A stretch of 64,000 nucleotides of DNA from Sphingomonas sp. (GTDB lineage: Bacteria > Pseudomonadota > Alphaproteobacteria > Sphingomonadales > Sphingomonadaceae). The DNA lies in contig NZ_JAHBZJ010000004.1 of NCBI RefSeq assembly GCF_019635455.1, forward strand, positions 186,001 through 250,000, in the 5' to 3' direction. Below the pieces are notes generated by a model that ran no database searches, was not told the DNA's origin, and was given only the letters and a program-made list of their open reading frames with translations. The position numbers and the translations under genes were made by a program. This document shows, in pieces, positions 19,131 through 29,691 of the stretch; the first letter of the stretch is position 1; each line of letters starts with the position of its first letter.

Positions 19131-20305
19131 TGACGAGTGCGCGGCGTTACGTATTGGCGGCGGGGGGAACCGGCGGGCATATGGTGCCGGCCGCGGCGCT
19201 CGCGGCGGAGCTGATGCGGCGCGGGCATCAGGTCGCGTTGCTGTCGGATGAGCGCGGGGTGCGCTTTCCCGACCTGTTCGACGGGGTGGAAACGCGCGTC
19301 GTCCCCGCCTCGCGCCTGTCGGGCGGTCCGATCGGCTGGGCGAAGGCGGCGATGACGATGATGAAGGGCCGGCGTCAGGCGCTCCGCCTGTATCGTCAGT
19401 TCCGGCCGAGCGCGGTGATCGCCTTTGGCGGCTACGCGTCGCTTCCCGCGCTGATGGCGGCGTTCGCGGCAAAGGTTCCGACGATCGTGCATGAACAGAA
19501 TGCCGTGCTTGGCCGCGTCAACCGGCTGGTCGCCGCGCGCGTCGATGGCATCGCGACAAGCTATGCGCATGTCGAGCGGCTCAAGGAAAAATACGCCGCC
19601 AAGACCTATCTGGTCGGCAATCCGGTGCGCGAGGCGGTGCTCGACCTGCGCCTCAAACCCTATCCGCCGCTGGACGAGGACGGGATTTTCCGCGTGCTCG
19701 TCACCGGCGGCAGCCAGGGCGCGTCGATCCTTAGCCAGGTGGTTCCCGACGGCCTTGCGCTGCTGCCCGTGCATTTCCGCCGCCGGCTTCAGGTGACCCA
19801 TCAGGCACGCGTCGAGGATATCGATGAGGTGCGCCGCAAATATGCCGATCACGGCATTCCGGCGGAAATCGCGACCTATCTGCCCGACCTGCCCGAGCGC
19901 CTGGCCTGGGCGCATATCGTGATCGCCCGCGCCGGCGCGTCCACCATCGCTGAACTGACCGCGGCGGGCCGCCCCGCGATCCTGGTCCCGCTGCCCGGCG
20001 CGACCGACGATCACCAGACCGCCAATGCCCGCGAAATCAGCGAGGCGGGCGGCGGGCGCACCATCGCCCAGCGCGCCTTTACCGCGCAGGAACTGGCGAA
20101 GCAGATCCAGAAACTGGGCCTGGAGCCGCAGGCGCTGGCCAACGCCGCCGCGTGCGCGCGCAGCGTCGGCCGCCCGGATGCCGTGCGCGACCTGGCCGAT
20201 CTGGTCGAATCGATCGACGCCGACTGGGCGTCGGCAGGACTGGGCGTGGCGGAACCGGTCCAGAGCGCGCCACAGGGCGCGGCATTTGCGAGGTCGCAGG
20301 CGTGA
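19130..20305 (+). CDS. murG: UDP-GlcNAc:lipid I N-acetylglucosaminyltransferase MurG
   Basis: A 391-residue GT-B peripheral membrane enzyme that makes lipid [18 protein letters not shown] is the first glycine loop, [13 protein letters not shown] follows, [11 protein letters not shown] is the second glycine loop and [23 protein letters not shown] is the donor site. A TTG one codon upstream is in frame, but the ATG at 19130 in the TGATG junction is the better start. Confidence 0.95.
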   Translation: MTSARRYVLAAGGTGGHMVPAAALAAELMRRGHQVALLSDERGVRFPDLFDGVETRVVPASRLSGGPIGWAKAAMTMMKGRRQALRLYRQFRPSAVIAFGGYASLPALMAAFAAKVPTIVHEQNAVLGRVNRLVAARVDGIATSYAHVERLKEKYAAKTYLVGNPVREAVLDLRLKPYPPLDEDGIFRVLVTGGSQGASILSQVVPDGLALLPVHFRRRLQVTHQARVEDIDEVRRKYADHGIPAEIATYLPDLPERLAWAHIVIARAGASTIAELTAAGRPAILVPLPGATDDHQTANAREISEAGGGRTIAQRAFTAQELAKQIQKLGLEPQALANAAACARSVGRPDAVRDLADLVESIDADWASAGLGVAEPVQSAPQGAAFARSQA

Positions 20306-21729
20306 GGGGCGTCGGCAAGGATATCGGCACGATCCATTTCGTCGGCATCGGCGGCATCGGCATGTCGGGCATTGCCGAAGTGATGCACAATCTTGGCTAC
20401 AAGGTGCAGGGCAGCGACAGCGCCGAGGGCTATGTGGTCGAGGGGCTGCGGCGGCGCGGCATCCGAATCGCGATCGGCCAGTCGGCCGACAATCTGGGCG
20501 ATGCGGCGGTGGTCGTCACGTCGACCGCGATTCGGCGTGACAATCCCGAAGTGCAGGGCGCCTATGCCCGCCGCATCCCGGTGGTGCGCCGCGCGGAGAT
20601 GCTGGCCGAACTGATGCGCCTCAAATCCACCGTCGCGGTCGCCGGCACGCATGGCAAGACGACGACGACCAGCATGATCGCCGCGCTGCTTGATGCCGGC
20701 GGTGTCGATCCGACGGTCATCAACGGCGGCATCATCAACCAATATGGCTCGAACGCGCGGCTGGGCGACAGCGAGTGGATGGTGGTCGAGGCGGACGAGA
20801 GCGACGGCAGCTTCCTGCGGCTCGACGGCACGATCGCGGTGGTGACCAACATCGATCCCGAACATCTCGACCATTATGGCTCGTTCGACCGGGCGAAGGA
20901 CGCCTATGTCGAATTCGTCGAGAATGTCCCCTTTTACGGCGCGGCGCTCCTCTGCCTCGACCATCCGGAGGTTCAGGCGATCATCCCGCGCGTGCGCGAT
21001 CGCCGCATCGTCACCTATGGCTTCGCCGCTTCGGCCGATGTGCGCGGCGTGAACGTCCAGCCCTATCCGGGCGGCAACCGGTTCGAGGCGATCATTCGCA
21101 GCCGCGACGGTGCGACCCGATCGATCGAGAATATCGAGCTGCCCATGCCCGGCCGGCACAATGTCCAGAACGCGCTCGCGGCGATCGGCGTGGCGCTGGA
21201 AATGGGGATCGAGGACGCGACGATCGCGAACGGCTTTGCCAAGTTCGGCGGGGTCAAGCGCCGCTTCACCAAGGTGGGGGAGATCGCGTTCGCCGACGCG
21301 CCGCCGGCGATCGTGATCGACGATTACGGCCACCATCCGGTGGAGATCCGCGCCGTGCTCGCCGCCGCCCGCGAAAGCGCGCAGGGCAGGGTGATCGCGG
21401 TCGTCCAGCCGCACCGCTATTCGCGGCTCGGCAATCTGATGGACGATTTCGCCCAGGCGTTCAACGATGCCGACATGGTGCTGGTGACCCCGGTCTATGC
21501 GGCCGGCGAGGCTCCGGTCGAGGGCGTGAGCGGCGCGGCGCTGGTCGAGCGGATCAACGAACGCGGGCATCGCTCCGCCGCGACGGTCGCCGACGCGGGC
21601 GAACTGGCGACGCGGATCGCGCAGGTCGTCCAGCCCGGCGATCTGGTCGTGTGTCTGGGCGCGGGCGACATCACCAAATGGGCCGCCGGCCTTGCCGATG
21701 CCGTCGATCGCGCACGGGCCGCGGCATGA
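20302..21729 (+). CDS. murC: UDP-MurNAc:L-alanine ligase MurC
   Basis: A 475-residue Mur ligase for the first stem residue. It opens with [16 protein letters not shown], the UDP-binding glycine loop. The ATP loop is [25 protein letters not shown] is the metal site and [17 protein letters not shown] is typical of the C-domain. GTG start at 20302 overlaps the murG stop (GTGA). Confidence 0.95.
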   Translation: MRGVGKDIGTIHFVGIGGIGMSGIAEVMHNLGYKVQGSDSAEGYVVEGLRRRGIRIAIGQSADNLGDAAVVVTSTAIRRDNPEVQGAYARRIPVVRRAEMLAELMRLKSTVAVAGTHGKTTTTSMIAALLDAGGVDPTVINGGIINQYGSNARLGDSEWMVVEADESDGSFLRLDGTIAVVTNIDPEHLDHYGSFDRAKDAYVEFVENVPFYGAALLCLDHPEVQAIIPRVRDRRIVTYGFAASADVRGVNVQPYPGGNRFEAIIRSRDGATRSIENIELPMPGRHNVQNALAAIGVALEMGIEDATIANGFAKFGGVKRRFTKVGEIAFADAPPAIVIDDYGHHPVEIRAVLAAARESAQGRVIAVVQPHRYSRLGNLMDDFAQAFNDADMVLVTPVYAAGEAPVEGVSGAALVERINERGHRSAATVADAGELATRIAQVVQPGDLVVCLGAGDITKWAAGLADAVDRARAAA

Positions 21730-21920
21730 GCGACTGGTTCACCCTCGCCACCGACATGCAGCGCGAGATCATCCGCGCACAAAAGGCGCAGATGGATGCG
21801 GCGCAGACGCTGCTCGACGCCGGCAAGCAGGTCGCCGCCGTGCAGGAGGCGGGGCAGAAGGCGGCGGAGGCGAACCTGTCCTATTGGAAGCAATGGGCGA
21901 AATTATGGGGGATGAGGTGA
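21726..21920 (+). CDS. 64-residue amphipathic helical protein embedded between murC and murB
   Basis: An intact small ORF with ATG inside the murC stop (ATGA) and a stop inside the proposed murB GTG start (GTGA), so it is coupled on both sides exactly like the Mur genes. The product ([19 protein letters not shown] and onward) is almost entirely predicted helix, with heptad-like hydrophobics, many Gln and Ala residues and an aromatic C-terminus ([14 protein letters not shown]). There is no membrane segment or signal. It looks slightly like a phasin or a short coiled-coil adaptor. Function is unknown, but its embedding in the dcw overlaps argues that it is expressed. Confidence 0.7.
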   Translation: MSDWFTLATDMQREIIRAQKAQMDAAQTLLDAGKQVAAVQEAGQKAAEANLSYWKQWAKLWGMR

Positions 21921-22849
21921 GCGCGACAACGCTCCCCCGGGTGCGTGGTCGCCTGACCCCGCACGCGCCGCTCGCGCCGCTTGTCTGGTTCAAGAGCGGC
22001 GGGGCCGCGCAATGGCTGTTCGAGCCGGCGGACGCAGATGACCTGAGCGATTTCCTGAACGATCTCGATCCGGAGGTTCCGGTGATGGCGCTGGGCCTCG
22101 GCTCCAATCTCATTGTCCGCGATGGGGGTGTGGCCGGCGTGGTGGTGCGGCTCGGCAAGCCGTTCGCGACGGTCGAGCGGATCGATGCGACGACGCTGAA
22201 ATGCGGCGGCGGCGCGAGCGGCATCCTGGTTTCCTCGACCGCGCGCGATGCGGGCATCGGCGGCGTCGAGTTTCTGCGATCGATCCCCGGCACGGTCGGC
22301 GGGTTCGTGCGGATGAACGGCGGCGCCTATGGGCGTGAGACCCGCGACGTGCTGGTCGAATGCGACGTGGTCCTGCGCTCGGGCAAGCGGGCGACGCTGC
22401 CGGTGGGCGAGCTTGGCTATCGCTATCGCCACTCCGACCTGCCCGAAGGTGCGGTCGTCGTCAGCGCGACCTTTCACGGCGAACCCGGCGATCCGGCGGC
22501 GATCCAGGCCGAAATGGACCGCATCGCCACTGCGCGCGAGGCATCGCAGCCGCTGCGCAGCAAGACCGGCGGCTCGACCTTCAAGAACCCGGAAGGCGAC
22601 AAGGCCTGGCGGCTGGTCGATGCGGCGGGCTGTCGCGGGTTGAAACGGGGCGGCGCGCAGGTGAGCGAGAAGCACACCAACTTCCTCATCAACACCGGCG
22701 ATGCGACCAGCGCGGATATCGAGGGGCTGGGCGATGAGGTGCGCGCGCGGGTCAAGGCGGCCAGCGGCATCGATCTGGAGTGGGAAATTCAGCGTGTCGG
22801 CATATTCGCCGACGGCGCCAACGAAGGACATGTGGGGTTGGCCAAGTGA
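21917..22849 (+). CDS. murB: UDP-N-acetylenolpyruvoylglucosamine reductase MurB
   Basis: A 310-residue FAD enzyme reducing the enolpyruvyl group to make UDP-MurNAc. FAD-binding blocks are LGLGSNLIVRDGG and FLRSIPGTVGGFVRMNGGAYG; GGSTFKNPEGDKAWRLVD carries the catalytic serine, and HTNFLINTGDAT the C-domain. An in-frame ATG at 21905 would add four residues. I prefer the GTG at 21917, since it gives the same GTGA overlap seen across the cluster and a GGGGG run 5 bases upstream. Confidence 0.92.
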   Translation: MSATTLPRVRGRLTPHAPLAPLVWFKSGGAAQWLFEPADADDLSDFLNDLDPEVPVMALGLGSNLIVRDGGVAGVVVRLGKPFATVERIDATTLKCGGGASGILVSSTARDAGIGGVEFLRSIPGTVGGFVRMNGGAYGRETRDVLVECDVVLRSGKRATLPVGELGYRYRHSDLPEGAVVVSATFHGEPGDPAAIQAEMDRIATAREASQPLRSKTGGSTFKNPEGDKAWRLVDAAGCRGLKRGGAQVSEKHTNFLINTGDATSADIEGLGDEVRARVKAASGIDLEWEIQRVGIFADGANEGHVGLAK

Positions 22850-23790
22850 GTGACAATGTAAAGCCTCTCCACATCGTGGTCCTGATGGGCGGCTGGTCCG
22901 CCGAACGCCCCGTCTCGCTGATGTCGGGCGAGGGGATTGCCGATGCGCTGGAGTCGCTGGGCCATCGCGTGACGCGGATCGATATGGATCGCGATGTTGC
23001 GGCGAAGCTCGCGGCGGCGAAGCCCGATGTCGTGTTCAACGCGCTGCACGGCACGCCGGGGGAGGACGGGACGGTGCAGGGGATGCTCGACCTGATGGGC
23101 CTCACCTACACCCATTCGGGCATGGTCACATCGGTCATCGCGATCGACAAGCAGCTGACCAAGCAGGCGCTGGTGCCGCACGGCATTCCGATGCCGGGCG
23201 GGGAGATCGTATCGACCGCCGCGCTCTATCAGGCCGATCCGATGCCGCGCCCCTATGTGCTCAAGCCGGTCAATGAGGGCTCGTCGGTCGGCGTCGCGAT
23301 CGTCACGGCCGAGGGAAATTATGGCAATCCGATCAGCCCGCAGGCCGCCGGGCCGTGGCAGAAGTTCGACGCGTTGCTGGCCGAACCGTTCATTCGCGGA
23401 CGCGAGCTGACGACGGCGGTGCTGGGCGACCAGGCGCTGCTGGTGACCGAATTGCGGCCCAAGAGCGGCTTCTACGATTTCGACGCCAAATATACCGACG
23501 GCATGACCGACCATATCTGCCCGGCGGAAATCCCCGAGGAGATCGCGCAGGCGTGCAAGCGGATTGCGCTCGACGCCCACCGCCTGCTCGGCTGCCGGGG
23601 CGCGTCGCGCTCCGATTTCCGCTGGGACGATGAGCGTGGCCTTGACGGGCTGTTCCTGCTCGAGGTGAACACCCAGCCGGGCATGACCCCGCTCAGCCTC
23701 GTCCCTGAACAGGCCCGGGCGATGGGAATGAGCTATGCGCAACTGGTCCAGGCGATCGTCGATGAGGCGATGAAGGGCGCCCCCGCATGA
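22846..23790 (+). CDS. ddl: D-alanine:D-alanine ligase Ddl
   Basis: A 314-residue ATP-grasp ligase supplying D-Ala-D-Ala for MurF. VVLMGGWSAERPVSLMSGEGI is the N-terminal block (shown here in part), NALHGTPGEDGTVQG the substrate loop, KPVNEGSSVGV the ATP-binding region, and LEVNTQPGMTPLS the metal-binding Glu/Asn end. GTG start overlaps the murB stop (GTGA). Confidence 0.95.
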   Translation: MSDNVKPLHIVVLMGGWSAERPVSLMSGEGIADALESLGHRVTRIDMDRDVAAKLAAAKPDVVFNALHGTPGEDGTVQGMLDLMGLTYTHSGMVTSVIAIDKQLTKQALVPHGIPMPGGEIVSTAALYQADPMPRPYVLKPVNEGSSVGVAIVTAEGNYGNPISPQAAGPWQKFDALLAEPFIRGRELTTAVLGDQALLVTELRPKSGFYDFDAKYTDGMTDHICPAEIPEEIAQACKRIALDAHRLLGCRGASRSDFRWDDERGLDGLFLLEVNTQPGMTPLSLVPEQARAMGMSYAQLVQAIVDEAMKGAPA

Positions 23791-24689
23791 GCCGCAAGCC
23801 CGCCCGCCGCCCGACCGTCAAGCCCCGTCGCCGCGCCCAGACGCGCAAGAAGAAGCAACCCGGCTTTCTCGACCGCACGATCGCGGCATTGCCGATCAGC
23901 CAGGCGGCGCTCCACCGGCTGACCGTATGGTCGATCACCGGCATCGCGATCGCCTCTGCGCTCACCGTCGCGACGATTTTCGGCGTGCCGGGCGTGATCG
24001 GCAGCGCGGTGGCGGAGGGGATCGGCCGCGCGGGCTTTCGCGTCGAACAGGTCGAGGTGACGGGGATCAAGCGCGCCGACAAGATGACCGTGTACAACTA
24101 CACGCTCGATCAACAGTCGCGGGCGATGCCGCTGGTCGATCTGGAGGATGTCCGGGCGAAGCTGATGACGATCGGCTGGGTCGCCGATGCGCGCGTTTCG
24201 CGCCGCCTGCCCGACACGCTGGTCGTGCATATCGTCGAGCGGAAGGCGGCGGCGGTGTGGCAGCATCAGGGACAGCTGATGCTGATCGATGGCGAGGGCG
24301 TGCTGCTTGAGCCGGTGTCGGCCGATGCGATGCCCGATCTGCCGCTGGTGATCGGCGACGGTGCCTATGCGCAGCAGCCCGCCTATCAGCGCCTGCTCGA
24401 CGCTGCACCCGCGCTCCGGCCGCTGGTCAAGGCGGCGACGTGGATCGGCAATCGCCGCTGGGACCTCTCGTTCAACACCGGCGAGCGGCTGGCGCTGCCC
24501 GAGGGCGAGACGGCGGCGGCAAAGGCGCTGACGAAATTCGCGGAGATGGACGGCGCCGACCGCCTGCTGGGGCGCGGCTATATCCGCTTCGACATGCGCG
24601 ATCCGGCGCGGCTGGTCGTGCGGATGCCGGGCCAGGTCGTGCAGAAACCGATTGAAATTACGACGAAAACGGCGAGTGTCGAGGATTAG
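23787..24689 (+). CDS. ftsQ: Cell division protein FtsQ
   Basis: A 300-residue bitopic divisome protein. The cytoplasmic N-terminus is very basic (RRPTVKPRRRAQTRKKK), a membrane helix lies at about residues 46-70, and a POTRA domain follows (RVEQVEVTGIKRADKMTV), then the beta domain with WVADARVSRRLPDTLVVHIVE. FtsQ links FtsL/FtsB to the septum. ATGA overlap with ddl; nine bases precede ftsA. Confidence 0.93.
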   Translation: MSRKPARRPTVKPRRRAQTRKKKQPGFLDRTIAALPISQAALHRLTVWSITGIAIASALTVATIFGVPGVIGSAVAEGIGRAGFRVEQVEVTGIKRADKMTVYNYTLDQQSRAMPLVDLEDVRAKLMTIGWVADARVSRRLPDTLVVHIVERKAAAVWQHQGQLMLIDGEGVLLEPVSADAMPDLPLVIGDGAYAQQPAYQRLLDAAPALRPLVKAATWIGNRRWDLSFNTGERLALPEGETAAAKALTKFAEMDGADRLLGRGYIRFDMRDPARLVVRMPGQVVQKPIEITTKTASVED

Positions 24690-24698
24690 GGGGACGTT

Positions 24699-25958
24699 AT
24701 GGCCAAGACCGCACCGGAAGGGTTGATCACCGCGCTCGATATCGGGTCGTCAAAGGTGTCGGCGCTGATCGCGCAAAAGGGCGATGGCGGCGAACTGGTG
24801 GTGCTCGGCACCGGCCAGCGCGAGAGCCGGGGCGTTCAGCGCGGCTATATCGCCGACATGGCCGCGACCGAGGTGGCGGTGCGCGAGGCGGTGGAGCAGG
24901 CGGAGCGCATCGCCGGCACCAATATCGAGAATGTGTGGGTCAGCTTTTCTGCCGGTGGGCTGGTGTCCGATATCGTCCGGCTCGAGGTCGATCTGGGCGG
25001 CCACCGCGTCGAACAGGCCGATATCGACGATCTGCTCCGTGCCGGGCGGGATTCGCTCAATCCGGGCGGGCGGATGGTGCTGCATGCCCAGCCGACCCGA
25101 TATACGCTGGACGGCCTGGCCGGGGTGAAGCAGCCGCGTGGTCTGCATGCCGAGCGGCTGGGCGTCGATATCCACGTCGTCTCGACCGAAGGGGCGCCGG
25201 TGCGCAATCTCGATCTGTGCGTCCGCTCCGCGCATCTGGAGGTGAAGTCGATCATCGCCGCGCCGGTCGCCACCGGCCTTGCCTGTCTGAGCGAGGAGGA
25301 GCGCGAACTGGGCGTCGCGCTGGTCGAGATCGGCGCTGGCGTGACCAATGTCTCGGTGTTCAAGGACGGCGTCCTGACCGGCCTCGCCTCGATCCCCAGC
25401 GGATCGGCGGACATTACCGACGATATCGCCAGCGCCTTCGGCACCCGCCGCAACCAGGCGGAGCGGATGAAGTGCTTCTATGGCTCGGCCAACATGACGC
25501 CGCGCGACAATCACGACATGATCGATGTCGCCCCGGTCGCCAGCGACGAGGGTGCGGAGGGCGGGCGCATCACCCGCGCGCAGCTGATCGCGGTAATCCG
25601 CCAGCGGCTCGACCGGCTGATGGTCGAAATCGGGCGCGAGCTGGAAAAGCTGAATTTCGGCGATCCGGTCGGGCGACAGATCGTGCTGACCGGCGGCGGT
25701 GCCGAATTGAAGGGAATCGCCGATTATGCGCAGCAGGCGCTGGGGCGCCCGGTTCGGGTGGGGCGTCCGCGCGGGCTTTCCGCGCTGCCGGAGGCGCATG
25801 CCGGGCCGGCCTTCGCGACGCTGGCCGGCCTTGCCACCTTCGCGGCGGCCGATCCGGTGGACCTGCGCGCGCTCGAAACCCCGCATCAACTGGTCACACG
25901 TGCCAATCCAAAGGCGATGATCCAGCGGATGATGGCGGCCTTTCGCGCGAATTATTGA
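24699..25958 (+). CDS. ftsA: Cell division protein FtsA
   Basis: A 419-residue actin-fold ATPase that tethers FtsZ to the membrane. Phosphate-1 loop ALDIGSSKVSALI, the 1C domain, phosphate-2 loop VEIGAGVTNVSVF, adenosine block LTGGGAELKGI, and a C-terminal amphipathic helix (PKAMIQRMMAAFRANY) for membrane binding are all visible. AGGGGGACGTT upstream supplies the ribosome site. Confidence 0.95.
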   Translation: MAKTAPEGLITALDIGSSKVSALIAQKGDGGELVVLGTGQRESRGVQRGYIADMAATEVAVREAVEQAERIAGTNIENVWVSFSAGGLVSDIVRLEVDLGGHRVEQADIDDLLRAGRDSLNPGGRMVLHAQPTRYTLDGLAGVKQPRGLHAERLGVDIHVVSTEGAPVRNLDLCVRSAHLEVKSIIAAPVATGLACLSEEERELGVALVEIGAGVTNVSVFKDGVLTGLASIPSGSADITDDIASAFGTRRNQAERMKCFYGSANMTPRDNHDMIDVAPVASDEGAEGGRITRAQLIAVIRQRLDRLMVEIGRELEKLNFGDPVGRQIVLTGGGAELKGIADYAQQALGRPVRVGRPRGLSALPEAHAGPAFATLAGLATFAAADPVDLRALETPHQLVTRANPKAMIQRMMAAFRANY

Positions 25959-26074
25959 AGAAATATGACCGGACCGGGCGGATTGCGCTGGAACAGTCCC
26001 GGCGCATGGTGCAGAAACGCAACGTATACAGGCATCGGTCGTGGGGACCCGGCGCCTGAGGAGATTTGACTGAC

Positions 26075-27574
26075 ATGAGCATCGACTTTCTTCCGCCCGA
26101 CCTGGACGAGCTGACGCCGCGCATCACCGTCATCGGCGTCGGCGGCGCGGGCGGCAACGCGATCGCCAACATGATCGCCGCCGAGGTGCAGGGCGTCGAA
26201 TTCCTCGTCGCGAACACCGATGCGCAGGCGCTGAAACAGTCGACCGCGGGCCACCGGATCCAGCTGGGCGCGAAGATCACCCAGGGCCTGGGCGCGGGCA
26301 GCCGGCCGGAAATCGGCCGCGCCGCCGCGGAAGAGACGATCGAGATGGTGCAGGAAGCGCTCCAGGGGTCGCACATGTGCTTCATCGCCGCCGGCATGGG
26401 CGGCGGCACCGGCACCGGCGCCGCGCCGGTGATCGCGAAGGTCGCGCGCGACATGGGTATCCTGACCGTCGGCGTGGTCACCAAGCCGTTCGCGTTCGAG
26501 GGCAAGAAGCGCGCCCAGTCGGCCGAGGCCGGCATCGACGAGCTTCAGAAATTCGTCGATACGCTGATCGTCATCCCCAACCAGAACCTCTTCCTGGTCG
26601 CCAACGCCAACACGACCTTCAAGGAAGCGTTCCAGATGGCGGACGAGGTGCTGCAACAGGGCGTGCGCGGCATCACCGACCTGATGGTCATGCCCGGCCT
26701 CATCAACCTCGATTTCGCCGACGTCCGTTCGGTGATGAGCGAGATGGGCAAGGCGATGATGGGTACCGGCGAAGCGTCGGGCGACAGCCGCGCGATCGAC
26801 GCGGCGCAGCAGGCGATCGCCAACCCGCTGCTCGACGGCGTCTCGCTCGACGGTGCGAAGGGCGTCATCGTCTCAATCACCGGCGGCGAGGACATGCGCC
26901 TGCTCGAAGTGGACGAGGCCGCGAACCATATTCGCGAACTGGTCGATGACAATGCGAACATCATCTGGGGTTCGGCGTTCAATCCGGAGCTGGAGGGCAA
27001 GATCCGGGTGTCCGTCGTCGCGACCGGGATCGAGGCGGATGCGGAGGCGAAGCCCGCCGCGCCGGCCGCGCCGGAAGCCACCCGCAGCTTCACCTTCGGT
27101 ACGGTCCGCCGCCCGTCGGCGCCCGCCGCCGAAGCGCCGGCACCGGTCGAAACGCCTGCCGCGGCGCCTGTGGAACAGGCTGCGGAGGCGGAGTCCGCCG
27201 CACCGGCGATGCCGTCCGAATACACGCCGCCGGCCGCCGCGAGCGACGATGACGAGCTGACGCTCGAGGCACCGACCCCGGTGGAGACGCCGGCCGCCGC
27301 GAGCGACGACGAACTGGTGCTCGGCTCCGACGCGATGATGCCGGGCGACGAAGCGCCCGCGGAAGAGGCGCCGGCCGCCGAACCCTCGATCCGCCGCCGC
27401 TGGCTGACCGGCGGTGACGACGAACCGGCGGCGCCGGCCGCCGAAGCGCCCAAGCCGCGTTCGGGCGGCACGCTGTTCGAACGGATGGCGGCCGCGCGCA
27501 ACGCGTCGAAGGATGATGACGACAAGGAGTCGCCGGATATCCCGCGCTTCCTTAACCGTCAGAACAATCAGTAA
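26075..27574 (+). CDS. ftsZ: Cell division protein FtsZ
   Basis: A 499-residue tubulin-like GTPase forming the Z ring. [13 protein letters not shown] opens the nucleotide site; the tubulin signature is [11 protein letters not shown], and the T7 loop has [10 protein letters not shown]. After the core (about residue 325) comes an Ala/Pro/Glu-rich linker of about 155 residues, much longer than in E. coli but usual in alphaproteobacteria, then the C-terminal peptide DIPRFLNRQ that binds FtsA. The ATG at 26075 with GAGGAG at 26058-26063 is preferred over a TTG three codons upstream. The 116-base gap before it may carry its own promoter. Confidence 0.96.
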   Translation: MSIDFLPPDLDELTPRITVIGVGGAGGNAIANMIAAEVQGVEFLVANTDAQALKQSTAGHRIQLGAKITQGLGAGSRPEIGRAAAEETIEMVQEALQGSHMCFIAAGMGGGTGTGAAPVIAKVARDMGILTVGVVTKPFAFEGKKRAQSAEAGIDELQKFVDTLIVIPNQNLFLVANANTTFKEAFQMADEVLQQGVRGITDLMVMPGLINLDFADVRSVMSEMGKAMMGTGEASGDSRAIDAAQQAIANPLLDGVSLDGAKGVIVSITGGEDMRLLEVDEAANHIRELVDDNANIIWGSAFNPELEGKIRVSVVATGIEADAEAKPAAPAAPEATRSFTFGTVRRPSAPAAEAPAPVETPAAAPVEQAAEAESAAPAMPSEYTPPAAASDDDELTLEAPTPVETPAAASDDELVLGSDAMMPGDEAPAEEAPAAEPSIRRRWLTGGDDEPAAPAAEAPKPRSGGTLFERMAAARNASKDDDDKESPDIPRFLNRQNNQ

Positions 27575-27582
27575 TCGCTACC

Positions 27583-27604
27583 CCCCGCATCCTTGCATGC
27601 GGGG
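27583..27604 (+). terminator. Stem-loop at the end of the dcw cluster
   Basis: CCCCGCAT (27583-27590) and ATGCGGGG (27597-27604) form a perfect 8-bp stem with a 6-base loop, starting 8 bases after the ftsZ stop. No T-tract follows, so it may be a transcript-end stabiliser or a Rho-assisted terminator. Confidence 0.5.
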
Positions 27605-27710
27605 AGGCGTGCGGGCCGATCGCCCTGTCGCCCCTCTGGCTCGCTTCATCGAAGGTGACCGGATCGGACAGTCGGCGTTCAGGCCCGCGCTGGTGTAGGC
27701 GCTTGCACGC

Positions 27711-29654
27711 ATGAAACGAACTCATATCCGCACGCACCGCGCCGCATGGATCGCGCTGGGGCTGGTGCTTGCCGCGCCCGCCGCCGCGCAGGAGGTCGCG
27801 CCGCCGCCCTCGCCCAATGCCGACCGGCTGGCCGAGCAGATGCGCGTGCTGGCAAAGGACCCGCGCAACGTCGATGCGCTGTTGTCGGCCGGGGAACTGA
27901 GCGCGCGGCTCAACGATCCCGCCGCCGCCGCCGGCTTCTTTGCCCGCGCCCAGGCGCTCGACCCCGCCAATCCCCGGCTCCAGGCGGGGCAGGCGATGGT
28001 CATGCTGCGGATGGAGCGGCCCGGCGAGGCGCTGCGCCTGTTCAGCGATGCCGCGCGCCGGGGCCTGTCGATGGAGGGATATGCCTCTGACCGCGGCCTT
28101 GCCTATGACCTGCTGGGCGCACAGGCGCATGCCCAGCGCGACCACCGCATCGCCATGCGGCTCAACCCGGATGACGAGACGATCCGTCGCTTTGCCCTGT
28201 CGCTGGGGATCAGCGGGCAGGAAGCGGAGGCGATGCAGGTGCTCGACCCGCTGCTGCGGCGGAGCGACCGTGCCGCCTGGCGTGCGCGGGCGTTCATCAT
28301 GGCGATGAATGGCGACGCGGTGGGCGCCGACAAGATCGCGGCGAGCATGATGGGCGGGTTCGGCACCGCGCTGTCGCCCTTTTTTCGTCGCCTGCCGTCG
28401 CTGTCGCCGTCCGACAAGGCGTTCGCGGTGACCTTTGGCGAGCTGCGGCACACGCCGGCGCGAATCGCCGACGCCCAGGCCGCTCCGCCCCTGCCGACGC
28501 TGCCGCCAGAGCGTGGCGTCGCGGTCGCCGCCGCGCAGGTGCCACCGGCGCCGGCCCGCGACGCACGCCGGTTGTCCGGCGCGGAACGTCGCCAGGGCGC
28601 CCCGCGCCAGCGTCGCGACGAGGTGGCGGAACGCGAGGCGGCCGCAAAGGCCGAGCAGGATCGCCAGGTCGCGCTGAAGGCGGAACAGGAACGCGCCGCC
28701 GCGCTGAAGGCGGAACAGGATCGTCAGGCGGCACGCGTCGCCGAGCAGCAGCGTCAGGCCGCGCTCGCCGCCGAACAGGCGCGCGTGGCGCAGCTCACCC
28801 GCGACCGCGAAGCCGCGCGCATCGCCGCCGAACAGCAGGCGGCGCGCGAAGCGGAGGCGCGACGGATCGCCGAAGCACAGGCGCGGGAACGGGCAGCCGC
28901 GCAGTCGGTCGCCCAGGCCCCACCGCCTCCGCCTCCGCCTCCTCCACCGCAACCGGCAGCTGCACCTCCATCGCCATCGCCATCGCCATCGCTACCCGCA
29001 TCCACCACGCCCGCATCGACGCCACCGGCGGCGGGCGAGCGCCCCGTCCAGATGACCACACCGTCCGCGCCGGCGCCGGCGCAGCCGGTACGCCGCGTCG
29101 GGGGCGAGGATAATGTGATCGCGCGGATCGTCGCGGGAATCACGATTCCCGCGTCGGAACTGGGGGTGGAGCCGATGCCGGGGCGTGAGCCGGACGCACA
29201 GGCCTCCGAACCGGCACCGCAACCCGCCACAACCGCTCCCGCGGATGTCGCGAAGCCCGAACCCGCGCGCGCCGAACCCGCCGCGCCCAGGCCCAAGGCC
29301 GAGCCGAAGGCCGTCGCGCGGCCTGAGCCCAAGCCGGCCCCGGCCAGGGCGAAGCCGAAACCCGATCCGGCAAAGACCGATCCCGCGCGGGTGTGGGTGC
29401 AGGTCGCCGGCGGTGCGAATGTCGCGGCGCTGCCGCGCGAGTGGAAACAGCTGACCGGGAAGGCCGCCGCCGAATTCCGGGGGAAACAGGCGTGGACCAC
29501 GCCGCTGCGCTTCACCAACCGCTTGTTGACCGGTCCATTCAAAAATGAGGACGAGGCCCAGGAATTCGTCAACCAGATCGCGAAAAAGGGCCTGTCCGGG
29601 TTCGTCTGGACCAGCGATCCGGGGCAGAAGATCGAGAAATTGACGATCAAATGA
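27711..29654 (+). CDS. Secreted TPR/SPOR-domain protein
   Basis: A 647-residue exported protein. A signal peptide ends at AAPAAAQE. Residues about 35-270 are TPR-like helical repeats ([22 protein letters not shown] and similar). A long charged coiled coil of repeating AEQ/KAEQ units fills about 300-400, then a Pro run, a Pro/Ser stretch encoded by CCATCG repeats near 28968-28994, and a Lys/Pro-rich linker. The last about 75 residues form a SPOR domain ([20 protein letters not shown]), which binds denuded septal glycan. Sitting right after ftsZ, it probably acts at the division site. Confidence 0.75.
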   Translation: MKRTHIRTHRAAWIALGLVLAAPAAAQEVAPPPSPNADRLAEQMRVLAKDPRNVDALLSAGELSARLNDPAAAAGFFARAQALDPANPRLQAGQAMVMLRMERPGEALRLFSDAARRGLSMEGYASDRGLAYDLLGAQAHAQRDHRIAMRLNPDDETIRRFALSLGISGQEAEAMQVLDPLLRRSDRAAWRARAFIMAMNGDAVGADKIAASMMGGFGTALSPFFRRLPSLSPSDKAFAVTFGELRHTPARIADAQAAPPLPTLPPERGVAVAAAQVPPAPARDARRLSGAERRQGAPRQRRDEVAEREAAAKAEQDRQVALKAEQERAAALKAEQDRQAARVAEQQRQAALAAEQARVAQLTRDREAARIAAEQQAAREAEARRIAEAQARERAAAQSVAQAPPPPPPPPPPQPAAAPPSPSPSPSLPASTTPASTPPAAGERPVQMTTPSAPAPAQPVRRVGGEDNVIARIVAGITIPASELGVEPMPGREPDAQASEPAPQPATTAPADVAKPEPARAEPAAPRPKAEPKAVARPEPKPAPARAKPKPDPAKTDPARVWVQVAGGANVAALPREWKQLTGKAAAEFRGKQAWTTPLRFTNRLLTGPFKNEDEAQEFVNQIAKKGLSGFVWTSDPGQKIEKLTIK

Positions 29655-29691
29655 GCTATCGCGCCGCGATGCCGATTCGCGCGATCCCCGC

